This document shows positions 39,606 through 48,732 of a stretch of DNA of 64,000 nucleotides, piece after piece. Made by a program: the position numbers and the translations under genes. The notes beneath the pieces are model-generated. The model was not told where the DNA came from. It searched no databases and saw only the letters and a program-made list of their open reading frames with translations. The stretch's first letter is position 1. The number at the start of each line of letters is the position of its first letter. This DNA is from JAAYDI01 sp052034005 (lineage in GTDB: Bacteria; Planctomycetota; Planctomycetia; Pirellulales; Pirellulaceae), in the NCBI GenBank assembly GCA_052034005.1, contig JBPOJB010000023.1, forward strand, positions 62,001-126,000, written 5' to 3'.

Positions 39606-41522
39606 CTACGTCTCGTCCTCCAAGTAGGTGTAGCCGTTGAGCGCTTCTTCGTAGAACTTGAGGCAGCGCCCGGCTTCCGTATTGTCGAGCCTCCCTTGTT
39701 GCACCGCCCGTTCCACCGCCGTCTGCAGCCGCTCGATCAGCTCGGCGCGGCGGAACCCGACGTAATCGAGCACATCGGTGACCGTATCGCCCTTGATGAG
39801 CGATTCGATCACGACATCCCCTTCCTCGGTCAGGTTCACGTGCACGGCGTTCGTGTCTCCAAACAGGTTGTGCAGGTCGCCCAGGATCTCCTGGTAAGCG
39901 CCCACGAGAAACGCTCCGAGGACGTACGGCTGGTCATCGAGCGGGTGCAGGAGCAGGACCCGTTTGATGTCCCGCCGGTCGATGAACTGATCGATCTTCC
40001 CGTCCGAGTCGCAGGTGATGTCGGCCAGCACGGCGGTGCGCAGCGGCCGTTGGTCGAGCCGATGGATCGGCATGATCGGAAACAGTTGATTGACGGCCCA
40101 GCTGTCCGGGAGCGACTGGAACACGGAGAAGTTGCAGAAGTAGGTGTCGCACAGCAGGCGGTCGAGCTGGTCCAGTTCCTCGGGCACATATTCCAGGTCA
40201 TCCACCATCCGGCGGATCTGGCGCGCGATGCTCCAGAACAGGTTCTCCGCCAGGGCGCGTTGCTCGAGTGTCAAGTGCCCGGTGCCGAACAGGTTGATCG
40301 CCGTATCGAGCCACTGCTGGGCGTCGTGGAAGGACTCGAGGATGTTCCGCGGCGTGAGCTCGTTGAGCGTGTGGTACAGATCGCGCACGGGCTGCGGCGA
40401 CGACTCGGGCGGCTCGTCCGAAATGGCCACCTGGCTCTCCTGCCGGGTGACGCTCAACACGTTGAACAGCAGGGCGCTGTGATACGCCACGACCGCCCGG
40501 CCGCTTTCGGAAATGATGTGGGGGTGCCGCACACCGGCGTCGTCGCAGATGGTCTGCACGTGGTACACGACGTCGTTGCCGTATTCCTGGAGCGTGTAGT
40601 TGGCGCTGGACGCGAAGTCCGTCTGGGAACCGTCGTAGTCGATGCCCAGGCCGCCGCCCACGTCCAGGTATTCCAGTCCGGCGCCGCTGATCGCCAGGTT
40701 GGCATAGATCCGGGCCGATTCCACCAGCGCGTTCTTGATGTGCCGAATGCTCGTGATCTGACTGCCCAGGTGGAAGTGGAGCAGTTTCAGGCAGTCGGCC
40801 ATCTCCCGCTGCTTGAGCACGTCCAGCACGCTGAGCATCTCCGCCACGGTAAGCCCGAACTTGGATCGGTAGCCGCCGGAGGTCCGCCAGCGGCCCGAGC
40901 CGCGCGCAGCCAGCTTGGCTCGCACGCCGATCCGCGGCCGGACGCCCACCCGCTGGGCAGACTGCAGCACCAGCTCCAGGTCGCTGAACTTCTCCAGCAC
41001 CGGGATCACCAGCCGGCCCATCTTCTGGGCCAGCATGGCCATCTCCAGAAACTCCGCGTCCTTGAACCCGTTGCAGATGATCGGCGCGTCCGGGTTGGTC
41101 ATGGCCACCACGGCCAGCAGTTCCGGCTTGCTGCCCGCCTCCAGCCCGAACCCGTACGGCATGCCGAAGCGGACGATCTCCTCCACCACCTGGCGCTGCT
41201 GGTTCACCTTGATCGGATAGACGCACGAGTAGCCGCCCTGGTAGTCGTATTCCTTGATCGCGCTGGCAAACACCTGCTGGATCTCGCGGATCCGGTCCCG
41301 CAGAATGCCGCTGAACCGGACCAGGATCGGCAGGCTCAGCCCCCGCATCTCCAACCGTTCGGTCAGCTCCTTCAGATCGATGGCCCGCGACGGGTCACGC
41401 TCGGGGTGCACGTGCAGATGGCCGTTCTCATGCACGCTGAAATACCCGTTGCCCCACCGCGGCACGTCATAGAGTTCGCTGGTATCGACCGTCGTCCAGC
41501 GATTGACCACGTCTCTGAGCAT
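39606..41522 (-). CDS. speA: Biosynthetic arginine decarboxylase
   Basis: This is a 638-residue PLP enzyme (fold III) converting arginine to agmatine, the first step of the agmatine route to putrescine. ATG 41522 starts MLRDVVNRWTT; the 56 upstream codons are low-complexity. The PLP lysine lies in YPIKVNQ (Lys105). Other family motifs include FGLEAGSKPELLAVVAM, HFHLGSQITSIRHIKNALVESARI, LDVGGGLGIDYDGSQTDF, ISESGRAVVAYHS and the C-terminal DITCDSDGKIDQF. Length matches bacterial SpeA (~630-660). No agmatine-processing gene is adjacent. Confidence 0.97.
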   Translation of the reverse strand: MLRDVVNRWTTVDTSELYDVPRWGNGYFSVHENGHLHVHPERDPSRAIDLKELTERLEMRGLSLPILVRFSGILRDRIREIQQVFASAIKEYDYQGGYSCVYPIKVNQQRQVVEEIVRFGMPYGFGLEAGSKPELLAVVAMTNPDAPIICNGFKDAEFLEMAMLAQKMGRLVIPVLEKFSDLELVLQSAQRVGVRPRIGVRAKLAARGSGRWRTSGGYRSKFGLTVAEMLSVLDVLKQREMADCLKLLHFHLGSQITSIRHIKNALVESARIYANLAISGAGLEYLDVGGGLGIDYDGSQTDFASSANYTLQEYGNDVVYHVQTICDDAGVRHPHIISESGRAVVAYHSALLFNVLSVTRQESQVAISDEPPESSPQPVRDLYHTLNELTPRNILESFHDAQQWLDTAINLFGTGHLTLEQRALAENLFWSIARQIRRMVDDLEYVPEELDQLDRLLCDTYFCNFSVFQSLPDSWAVNQLFPIMPIHRLDQRPLRTAVLADITCDSDGKIDQFIDRRDIKRVLLLHPLDDQPYVLGAFLVGAYQEILGDLHNLFGDTNAVHVNLTEEGDVVIESLIKGDTVTDVLDYVGFRRAELIERLQTAVERAVQQGRLDNTEAGRCLKFYEEALNGYTYLEDET

Positions 41523-41787
41523 CCTGGCTGTGTCTCCCCAGTACCGACCCGGTTCCGCTGCACGTCGCACGCCCCATCGGCGAGGGCCGATGTCCCGCGG
41601 CCTCCGCGGTTCACCCCATGATACCTGACCTGCGTGAAATGCCCAGCCGTTCCCGCGGGGTTTGCCCGCTCCAGAGCATTCCGCGGCCAAATGCTATAGA
41701 GTAGTGATGTGTCGCCCGGTTGCCCAGCGGCGCGATCGTCGCACCACCACCAGGTCTAGCCCCGTGAACTCGCCCGTGACACCCACC

Positions 41788-42666
41788 ATGCAGCTCCAGT
41801 GGACCGTGAGCTTCCGCGCCAGTTGCCTGCACGCGGCCGAGGCCTTCGCCCACGGTCAATTGATCGTGGACCCGCTGCTGGCCGAGGCGGTCACGGATCC
41901 CGCCCAGGGACTCCGCCAGGCGATCCAGGCGGCCGGCCTGCCGCGCACGGAGTTCTGGCGCAACCTGACGGGCCTGGCCCCGCTGACCGACGGGCTGCGC
42001 GACCTCGTGGAGCGGGCGGTGACCCAGACGATCGGCAGCGCCCGCGCGGCGGCGGTCGCCGATACCCTGGTGCCGTCGATCGGGGACCTCGAGTCGTCGG
42101 TGCGGCAGGCGTTGCCGAACCTGCTCGACGAACTCTCGTTGCGCCTCTTGCCGCTGCGCGAGCAATGGGAGGCGCAGGGACCGGGGCTGCTGCAGAGCGT
42201 CGCGCGATGGACCGACCCGCGCATGGTCGTCCCGGACGCCCGCGTCGTGCTGGTGCACCCCGCCCTCGGCGGCGGCGGGTCCGCGCACCTCCGGCTGAAC
42301 AGCGTCCATCTGGAAGCGGTGTTGACCAACCCGGTCCCGCAACTGCCTGAGAACCTCCGGCTCGCCTGGCTGCTCGCGCAGCTGGGCCTGGACCGGCCCG
42401 TGTTCCGGGATCAGATTGCCGGCTCGCGGCGGCCCGATGTGGCGGCGCTGGCCATGCTGCCGGTCACGCTGCAGGCAGCCCAGGACGCGGGCCTGGTGCT
42501 GCGGGGCATCGCGCTGATCGATCTGGCGCTGAGCGCCTGGCAGGTCCTGACACCCACCCATCTCGTCGACCCCGCCGATGTACTGGAGCGCTGGTGGGCG
42601 ACCTGCCTGGAGACACACCCGCGCTGGGAAATCGCGCTGACCGCACTGGACCGCATGCTCGGCTGA
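41788..42666 (+). CDS. Hypothetical protein upstream of ispD
   Basis: This is a 292-residue protein from ATG 41788 (MQLQWTVSFRAS); a GTG at 41764 is an alternative. It is helical and Ala/Leu-rich, without a signal peptide or membrane segment. The last third (LRLAWLLAQLGLDRP, ARRPDVAALAMLPVTLQAAQDAG) and the middle 'EAVLTNPVPQLPENLRLAW' look well ordered. An extended -10-like TGCTATAGA lies at 41692-41700. It precedes ispD by 85 nt on the same strand. I do not recognise a family; similar length proteins next to ispD/tyrS may exist in relatives. Confidence 0.7.
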   Translation: MQLQWTVSFRASCLHAAEAFAHGQLIVDPLLAEAVTDPAQGLRQAIQAAGLPRTEFWRNLTGLAPLTDGLRDLVERAVTQTIGSARAAAVADTLVPSIGDLESSVRQALPNLLDELSLRLLPLREQWEAQGPGLLQSVARWTDPRMVVPDARVVLVHPALGGGGSAHLRLNSVHLEAVLTNPVPQLPENLRLAWLLAQLGLDRPVFRDQIAGSRRPDVAALAMLPVTLQAAQDAGLVLRGIALIDLALSAWQVLTPTHLVDPADVLERWWATCLETHPRWEIALTALDRMLG

Positions 42667-42751
42667 TGCCCCGCCGCTTCTTGACGCCCTGCGGCGAAAC
42701 TCGACAATGAAACATCCCTCGACACTGCAGGACCATCGGAAGGAGCAGACC

Positions 42752-43492
42752 GTGGCCACGTACAGCGTAATCCTGGCAGCGGCCGGCAAGAGCAGTCGTT
42801 TCCGGGACAAGAACTACAAGAAACCGTTCGCGCCCCTGGCCGACCGCGCGGTGTGGCTGCATTCGGCCGAGAAGTTCATCAACCGCGACGACGTCCGGCA
42901 AGTGATCCTGATCATCAGCCCGGAGGACCGGGAGGCGTTTGACGCGAAGTTCGCGGCCAACGTCGCGATCCTCGGTATCCAGGTCGTGCCGGGCGGCCGG
43001 GAACGCACGGACTCGATCGCCAATGCGCTGGAACAGGTACGGCCGGATGTCGATTATATCGCCGTGCACGACGCAGCCCGGCCGTGCCTGGCCGCCGAGT
43101 GGATTGACCGGGTGTTCGCGGCGGGCGAGAAGACCGGCGCGGCGATCCTGGCCATCCCCGTGTCCGGCACCCTCAAGCGGGTCGGAGCGGATCAGCAGAT
43201 CCTCGAGACGGTGGCGCGGACCGATCTGTGGGAGGCGCAGACTCCGCAGGTCTTCCGCCGCGCGCTGCTGATCGACGCCTACGCCCGCCGCGGCCAGAAG
43301 CCGGCCACGGATGACGCGGAGCTGGTGCAGCGGCTGGGGCACCCGGTTGCCATCGTGCCCGGGTCGCCGGTGAACCTGAAGATCACGACGCGCGAGGACC
43401 TGGTGCTGGCCACGCACGCACTCAAGGCGCTGCCCAAACCCAAGATCCTCGGACCGGCTCACCCATTTGCGGACGACGATATGTGGCGGTGA
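42752..43492 (+). CDS. ispD: 2-C-methyl-D-erythritol 4-phosphate cytidylyltransferase
   Basis: This is a 246-residue enzyme of the non-mevalonate isoprenoid pathway that joins CTP to MEP. The start is GTG 42752, with AAGGAG 7 nt upstream; the ATG at 42707 lacks a ribosome-binding site and precedes a region that overlaps it. The nucleotide-binding start reads ILAAAGKSSRF, a variant of the usual AAGxGxRM, with lysines in KNYKKPFAPL. VPGGRERTDSIANAL, YIAVHDAARPCL, VARTDLWEAQTPQVFRR and DDAELVQRLG complete the family pattern. It is followed by tyrS 30 nt downstream. Confidence 0.9.
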   Translation: MATYSVILAAAGKSSRFRDKNYKKPFAPLADRAVWLHSAEKFINRDDVRQVILIISPEDREAFDAKFAANVAILGIQVVPGGRERTDSIANALEQVRPDVDYIAVHDAARPCLAAEWIDRVFAAGEKTGAAILAIPVSGTLKRVGADQQILETVARTDLWEAQTPQVFRRALLIDAYARRGQKPATDDAELVQRLGHPVAIVPGSPVNLKITTREDLVLATHALKALPKPKILGPAHPFADDDMWR

Positions 43493-43522
43493 GGCGACCT
43501 CGCCGGGAGATGAGCAGGACCC

Positions 43523-44821
43523 ATGACAGAGAGCCGGCCGTCGATCTACGACGAACTCAAGTGGCGCGGCCTGATCCATCAGGCGACGGACGAGCCGCAT
43601 TTGGCCAAGTGGCTCGCCGGAGGTGCGCGCACGCTGTATGTCGGATTCGATCCCACGGCCGACAGCCTGCACATCGGGCACTTCCTGCCGCTCATGACGT
43701 TGCGCCGGTTCCAGCGCGCCGGGCACCGCCCCATCGCGCTGGTCGGCGGCGCCACGGGCATGGTGGGCGACCCTAGCGGGAAGAGCGAGGAGCGGAACCT
43801 GCTGTCGGTCGAAGCCCTGCGCGCCAACATGGCGGGCATGCAGCAGCAGATGCGGTGCCTGCTCGACTTCGATACGCCCGGCCACTCGGCGCGGCTGGTC
43901 AACAACTATGACTGGATGTCGCAGTTCGGCTACCTGGAGTTCCTGCGCGACGTGGGCAAGAATTTCCCGGTGAACGTCATGCTGGCCAAGGACTCGGTCA
44001 AGAGCCGCCTGGAGCGGACCGATGCCGGCCTGAGTTACACCGAGTTCAGTTACATGCTGCTGCAGGCCTACGATTTCCTGCATCTGTACGAGGAATTCGG
44101 CTGCGAATTGCAGATGGGCGGCAGCGACCAGTGGGGCAACATCACGGCGGGCATCGACCTGGCGCGGCGCGTCCACGGCGTACAGCTGTACGGGCTCACC
44201 CTGCCGCTGCTCACGAAATCCGACGGCACGAAGATGGGCAAGACCGAGTCGGGGGCCATCTGGCTGTCGCCGGAGCGAACCAGTCCGTACGCGTTCTATC
44301 AGTACTGGATCAACGTGGCCGACGAGGACGCCGGCAAGTGCCTGCGACTCTTGACGGAGCTGGAGCGGGCCGAGATCGAAGCGCTGGACGCGTCGCGTCG
44401 TGACGAACCGCATCTGCGCCACAGCCAGCGGCGGCTGGCTGAGACGCTCACACAGCTCATCCACGGCGAGGCCGGGCTGGCCAAGGCCCGGCAAGCCACC
44501 CAGGTGTTCTTCGGCGCGGAGATCGACGACCTGACCGACCATGAGCTGCTGGAGATCTTCGCCGACGTGCCCAGCCGGCAAGTGCCCCGGTCGCGCCTCG
44601 CAGGCGACGGGCTCAGCCTGATCGACGCGCTGGTGCTGGCCGGGCTGGCCAGGAGCAACGGCGAAGCGCGGCGGGCCATCGAGCAGGGCGGCGCCTACGT
44701 GAACAACCGGCGGCGGACGGATCTGGCGGACCGGCTCACACCGTCCGATCTGGCCGGAGAGAGCGTCGCTGTGCTGCGTTCGGGCAAGAAACGATACGCC
44801 CTGCTGCGGTTCGCCGACTGA
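43523..44821 (+). CDS. tyrS: Tyrosyl-tRNA synthetase
   Basis: This 432-residue class I synthetase has the HIGH signature (residues 50-53, in DSLHIGHFLPL) and KMGKT (~residue 237), the TyrS variant of KMSKS. GASGMVGDP-like GGATGMVGDPSGKSEERN and the tyrosine pocket QMGGSDQWGNITAGIDLARR are intact. The C-terminal ~60 residues form an S4 RNA-binding domain (LARSNGEARRAIEQGGAYVNNRR). Length is normal. It follows ispD closely and precedes an anchored protein of unknown function by 30 nt. Confidence 0.97.
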   Translation: MTESRPSIYDELKWRGLIHQATDEPHLAKWLAGGARTLYVGFDPTADSLHIGHFLPLMTLRRFQRAGHRPIALVGGATGMVGDPSGKSEERNLLSVEALRANMAGMQQQMRCLLDFDTPGHSARLVNNYDWMSQFGYLEFLRDVGKNFPVNVMLAKDSVKSRLERTDAGLSYTEFSYMLLQAYDFLHLYEEFGCELQMGGSDQWGNITAGIDLARRVHGVQLYGLTLPLLTKSDGTKMGKTESGAIWLSPERTSPYAFYQYWINVADEDAGKCLRLLTELERAEIEALDASRRDEPHLRHSQRRLAETLTQLIHGEAGLAKARQATQVFFGAEIDDLTDHELLEIFADVPSRQVPRSRLAGDGLSLIDALVLAGLARSNGEARRAIEQGGAYVNNRRRTDLADRLTPSDLAGESVAVLRSGKKRYALLRFAD

Positions 44822-44851
44822 CGCACGAGGACCTGTCTGCGAGGCGAGGCG

Positions 44852-45541
44852 ATGGGTGGCATGCGCAAGCGATGGCGACGACTGATCGTGGCGGCCCTGG
44901 CGGTGGGCGCCCTGGCGGCCGGCGCCTGGTGGGGGTGGCGGTCCGCCCTGCATCATGTGCCCCGTTTCTACGCGGTGGCGGTCGCCGTCCCCAGCCCGCA
45001 GCAGAAGGCTGCCGGACAGGAGCTGGCGCGGAACGTCCTGGCACTGCACAACGAGGTGGCCGATTCCCAGCAGTGGAGCGCCGTGTTCACCGACCAGCAG
45101 ATCAACGGGTGGCTGGCCGTCGACCTGCCCGAGAAGTTCCCGCACCTCCTGCCGCGCCAATGGCACGATCCGCGCGTCGCCCTGCTGCCCGACCAGATCC
45201 ATGTGGCCTGTCGCTACCAGGACGGCCGGCTCGACACGGTGGTCAGCCTGATCCTCGAGGTGCGATTGGCCAAGGAGCCCAACACGCTGGCGGTGCGAAT
45301 CCGCGGCGCGCGGGCGGGTGCGGTGCCCCTGCCCTTGCGGTGGCTGTTGGACGGCGTGACGGAGTCCCTCCAGCAGGGCGATCTGCTGGTGCGCTGGTCC
45401 CAATCGGACGGCGACCCGGTCGCGCTGGTGACGCTCCACCAGCCCGCGCCGCAGGATGACGCCCCGCGCCCGATCCTGGAACGGATCGAGATCCGCGCGG
45501 GCGAGCTCCGCTTGGCCGGCCGCAGCGTGCTGCCCGATTAG
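44852..45541 (+). CDS. Single-pass membrane-anchored protein of unknown function
   Basis: This is a 229-residue protein with an N-terminal anchor (RRLIVAALAVGALAAGAWWGW, residues ~9-30) and an extracytoplasmic domain. A conserved-looking stretch near the middle (FTDQQINGWLAVDLPEKFPHLLP, LLPDQIHVACRY) and a beta-rich second half are visible. It is probably cotranscribed with tyrS. No family recognised; the 'DQQINGWL' pattern is reminiscent of planctomycete membrane proteins that act as lipid-binding or LEA-like domains, but this is uncertain. It is convergent with the LigD-like gene, 7 nt apart. Confidence 0.75.
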   Translation: MGGMRKRWRRLIVAALAVGALAAGAWWGWRSALHHVPRFYAVAVAVPSPQQKAAGQELARNVLALHNEVADSQQWSAVFTDQQINGWLAVDLPEKFPHLLPRQWHDPRVALLPDQIHVACRYQDGRLDTVVSLILEVRLAKEPNTLAVRIRGARAGAVPLPLRWLLDGVTESLQQGDLLVRWSQSDGDPVALVTLHQPAPQDDAPRPILERIEIRAGELRLAGRSVLPD

Positions 45542-45548
45542 CCGCCGT

Positions 45549-45929
45549 TCACGAAGCGCTGAGCGGCGAGAGGCGGGCGACCCACTGCGCGGCAGGGGGT
45601 TCGGCCGCCGCCCGCAGCACAAGCCGGCCGGAGAGCCGGGAACCGTGCAGGGTGACGACCCAGCAGTCGGGCGATTGGGATTCCAGCGTGTACTGCCCGG
45701 CATCCCAGCGCGTGACCGTGCCGCGGTCGCCCGACAGGGGCCCCTCGTAGTCGAGGAAATGTGCGCGATGGTCCGCAAGGCGATGGCCGGCCACTTCCCG
45801 GCCCGCCGCGGGAGGCGTTTCGAGCGCCCAGGTCGCCAGCGCGGCGCCCGACTCGAGCATCAAGTCCCAGTGCGTCGGGCGGCCGGCGTGGGGCGGCATG
45901 GCATGCTGCAGGATGACGTACCGTGGCAT
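45549..45929 (-). CDS. Stand-alone LigD 3'-phosphoesterase-like protein
   Basis: This is a 126-residue protein homologous to the N-terminal phosphoesterase domain of the NHEJ ligase LigD, which trims 3' ends of DNA. Start YVILQHAMPP, core THWDLMLESG (canonical LHYDLRLE), WALETPP, HRAHFLDYEGPLSGDRGTV and WVVTLHGSRLSGRLVL keep the family layout. His and Asp of the core are retained, but the arginine after them is methionine, which suggests altered activity. No polymerase or ligase domain or ku gene is nearby. It follows a DUF11 lipoprotein gene by 13 nt. Confidence 0.85.
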   Translation of the reverse strand: MPRYVILQHAMPPHAGRPTHWDLMLESGAALATWALETPPAAGREVAGHRLADHRAHFLDYEGPLSGDRGTVTRWDAGQYTLESQSPDCWVVTLHGSRLSGRLVLRAAAEPPAAQWVARLSPLSAS

Positions 45930-45942
45930 GCGGCGTCTGCTT

Positions 45943-48480
45943 CTACTGTGCGGTGACCGACGTGACTTCCTCCGCCACGACCCCCTGGGGCGACAACCGG
46001 CTCGTCACGACCACGCGAATCTTGTGCTCGCCCACCTCGGCGCCGACGGCCACCACGTGGAACGACGGGACCACCGTCTCGCCGGCGCGCACCTCCCGGA
46101 TCGGGCTGACTTCGATCAGCCGCCCATTGTTGCGCACGGTGCGCCGCGCCACGGGGCCCAGGAGGCGCTCGAACCGCAGCCCCGTGGGCAACTCGATGGT
46201 CAGCACCACGTCCTGATCGGGCACGGCGCGTGTGTTGCGGATCCGGATCTCGTAATCGGTTTCGTCACCGATCCGGATCGGGTCGCCCATTTCGGTGATC
46301 TCGACCACCAACTGGCCGGTCGGCGGTGTGGGTGCGGCCGGCGCGCGCGTCCCGGGCGCGGCCGCCGCCGTGGGCGGCAGGATGCGAATCGATGCCTCGG
46401 CCGACTCCGCGATGTTCCCGTCGGCCGTCACCGTGACCCGCGTGGACGCCCGATCGGCCGGCCCCGCACAGAAGCACAACACATCGCGCCGCGCCGACGC
46501 GCCGGCCGGGAGCTCGGCGATGGTCCAGACCAACCGGCCGGAAGCCGCCAGCTCCGCCGCGTCCACGCCCGGCGTGGACTCCTTCGGCTCCAAGACGCTG
46601 TCATACGTGTCCACGATCCGCACGTTACGCAGCGGCACGTTGCCGGCGTTCGTGACGCGCGTGGAGAACTGCACGTTCTGGCCGGCGGCCGCCTCCTGCG
46701 GCCCGGACTTCGCCACCGTCAGGCGGGGCTGCGGCACCGTGGCCGCCGGGGTGCCCGTCAGGCACACCTGCTGCTGAGCATACTGGCCCCCGGGCGCCGT
46801 CACTTCCAGGCTGTGACAGATCTGGCCCGCGCCGCGCACGATGAAGCCGACCGCGAACTGCTCGGTGCGCCCGGGCTCCAGTCGCCCGATCAGCTTATCG
46901 ATGGGGCTGGCTTCGCCCTCCGCATGTTCCAGACTCGCATCAAAGCGGTCCCGGATGGTGACGTTGTCCAGGGGCCGATCGCCCGTGTTGGTCACTTCGA
47001 TGCGGAACTGGATCCGCTCGCCGACCGCCGCGGTGGTGGGCCCCGTAACGTGGAGTCGCAGCGACGGCTGGGCGATCTCGGTATCCACCGCCGCGTCGGC
47101 CCGCAGGCCGTCAGCCGAGGTCGCATGGAACGCGTACCGGAACGCCCCACCGGCCGCCGCACGCACGGTGACCTCGATCGCCTGCACGCTCTTGGGCGGC
47201 AGGTCACCGAGCCGCCATTGCGACCGGTTGCCGAACGGCTGCGCGGGCGGGTTGCTGCCGATCAGCTGCAGGTTCGGAGGCAGCACATCCTCCACCACGA
47301 CGTCCCGCGTGGGGATGTCGCCCGGATTGGACACCTCGACATGATAGACCAGGGTCGCGTCCACGGCTCCGGTCTGGGGACCGGTCGCGCGCAGGGCCAG
47401 CCCGGGGGCACTCCAGGTGACCGACGTGTAGCCTTCCCCCAGTTTCGTGCGCGGCGCATCGCTGTTCGGGTCCGCCGGGCGAATGACCTCGATGTGCACC
47501 TGGGTGACCCCGGCCAGGTTGCTGGTCGGTTGCAGCGCAGCGTGGCCCATCCCGTCCTCGTCGGTGCGGACTTCGATCGACGTGGCGTTGTTCGGGCCGA
47601 ACACGGCCGATGTGCCGTCCATCACGTCGTACCGCACGATCCAGCCGGAGATCGGCGCATTGGTGGCGGTCCGCGTCAGGTGGGTCGACAGCGTGTGAGT
47701 CTGCCCGGCCGGCACCGCCACCGGATTGGGGAACGCCCACTGGCAGTCGACCCAGTAGATCGTGGCGGCTTGACGCCGCTGGGGCCACGTGGCGCCGTCA
47801 GGGGCCAGCGCCGTCACGTAGCTGGTGCCCTCGCTGGCCGATGTCAAGCTGATCCAGCACTGGCCCTTCTGCTGGACAATGTCGTCCGTGACGCTCGGCG
47901 TGCCGCGGGTCACGATCGTGCTGCGATGCGACGTCGTGGTGATCGCATAGTCGGCGCTGAGCTTCTTCGATGCGCGCCAGAACCCGCCTCGGTCGCTGAA
48001 GTCGACGATCTGACCCACACTGTCCTGGGAGAGACTCCATTCGATCTTCTGGCAGGCGATCAGATACCCGTCGTCGCCGCAGAGCCCGCCGACCAGCACC
48101 ACCTCGCTGCCCACGGGCGCAATCAATCGAGTTGGATTGAGCATCAGCCTGCCCGGGATCCCGCGCTGTATCGGCCGCGGTTGGATCGTCGCCCGCGGCG
48201 CGCCGCACACGGCCGCCCCGGGCGGCGGAGCAGGCGGCGGCTCCGGACATGGCGGCGGCGTGACCGGCGTTTCCCAAGCCGGCTTGGGGAACAAGCACCC
48301 GGGCGCCCTGCAGCGCGACTGGTCCGGACAGGCTAATCGCATGGGATCCGTCGTCGAGAAGATCCGCTCACCCGTCGGGTCGATGGCGGGAATCCGCAAC
48401 TGCTGGCAACCGGCCATCGCCAGCGCGCTGACCACCAGGCACCATGGCACAATCCGTGCTTTTCGGGTGAGTTCGTTCAT
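45943..48480 (-). CDS. Lipoprotein with DUF11/CARDB-like repeats
   Basis: This is an 845-residue surface lipoprotein; the start at 48480 is chosen because it begins the lipobox signal ending ALAMAGC (Cys25). After a Cys/Pro-rich linker (~30-75) come a beta-sandwich region and then four or five tandem DUF11-type repeats, each opening like 'TxxAxVGxxIQFRIEVTNTGDRPLDNVTI' and closing with 'DxLPP'-like strands. An Ala/Pro/Thr linker separates the last repeat. DUF11 domains are structural, typical of long cell-surface proteins. It is followed by the LigD-like gene after 13 nt, probably an incidental pairing. Confidence 0.88.
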   Translation of the reverse strand: MNELTRKARIVPWCLVVSALAMAGCQQLRIPAIDPTGERIFSTTDPMRLACPDQSRCRAPGCLFPKPAWETPVTPPPCPEPPPAPPPGAAVCGAPRATIQPRPIQRGIPGRLMLNPTRLIAPVGSEVVLVGGLCGDDGYLIACQKIEWSLSQDSVGQIVDFSDRGGFWRASKKLSADYAITTTSHRSTIVTRGTPSVTDDIVQQKGQCWISLTSASEGTSYVTALAPDGATWPQRRQAATIYWVDCQWAFPNPVAVPAGQTHTLSTHLTRTATNAPISGWIVRYDVMDGTSAVFGPNNATSIEVRTDEDGMGHAALQPTSNLAGVTQVHIEVIRPADPNSDAPRTKLGEGYTSVTWSAPGLALRATGPQTGAVDATLVYHVEVSNPGDIPTRDVVVEDVLPPNLQLIGSNPPAQPFGNRSQWRLGDLPPKSVQAIEVTVRAAAGGAFRYAFHATSADGLRADAAVDTEIAQPSLRLHVTGPTTAAVGERIQFRIEVTNTGDRPLDNVTIRDRFDASLEHAEGEASPIDKLIGRLEPGRTEQFAVGFIVRGAGQICHSLEVTAPGGQYAQQQVCLTGTPAATVPQPRLTVAKSGPQEAAAGQNVQFSTRVTNAGNVPLRNVRIVDTYDSVLEPKESTPGVDAAELAASGRLVWTIAELPAGASARRDVLCFCAGPADRASTRVTVTADGNIAESAEASIRILPPTAAAAPGTRAPAAPTPPTGQLVVEITEMGDPIRIGDETDYEIRIRNTRAVPDQDVVLTIELPTGLRFERLLGPVARRTVRNNGRLIEVSPIREVRAGETVVPSFHVVAVGAEVGEHKIRVVVTSRLSPQGVVAEEVTSVTAQ

Positions 48481-48732
48481 GCCCGACCGTCCGTATCGCG
48501 TGGTGCGACATTCTCCCCCGCAAACGTAGCACACGGCACGGCAAGATGTGGCGAATTTTCATCACGTGCCGTCTCGAAAACGCCACAAAACGGGGTGGCC
48601 CTTGCGGGTTGTGACCGTTGTACCGCGCGTAGCGGCGCACTCCGAACGGCCCGACGCGCGCATGCCCGCGTGCGTCATGGCAAGTTGAGACGGCCGACCC
48701 GGGCGCCCGTCGAGGTCCCGCGGGCGGATCGT

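Noticed and set aside
42464..45778. 1104-codon minus-strand frame opposite ispD and tyrS
   Set aside because: Antisense to three genes and of Gln/Arg-rich non-coding composition.
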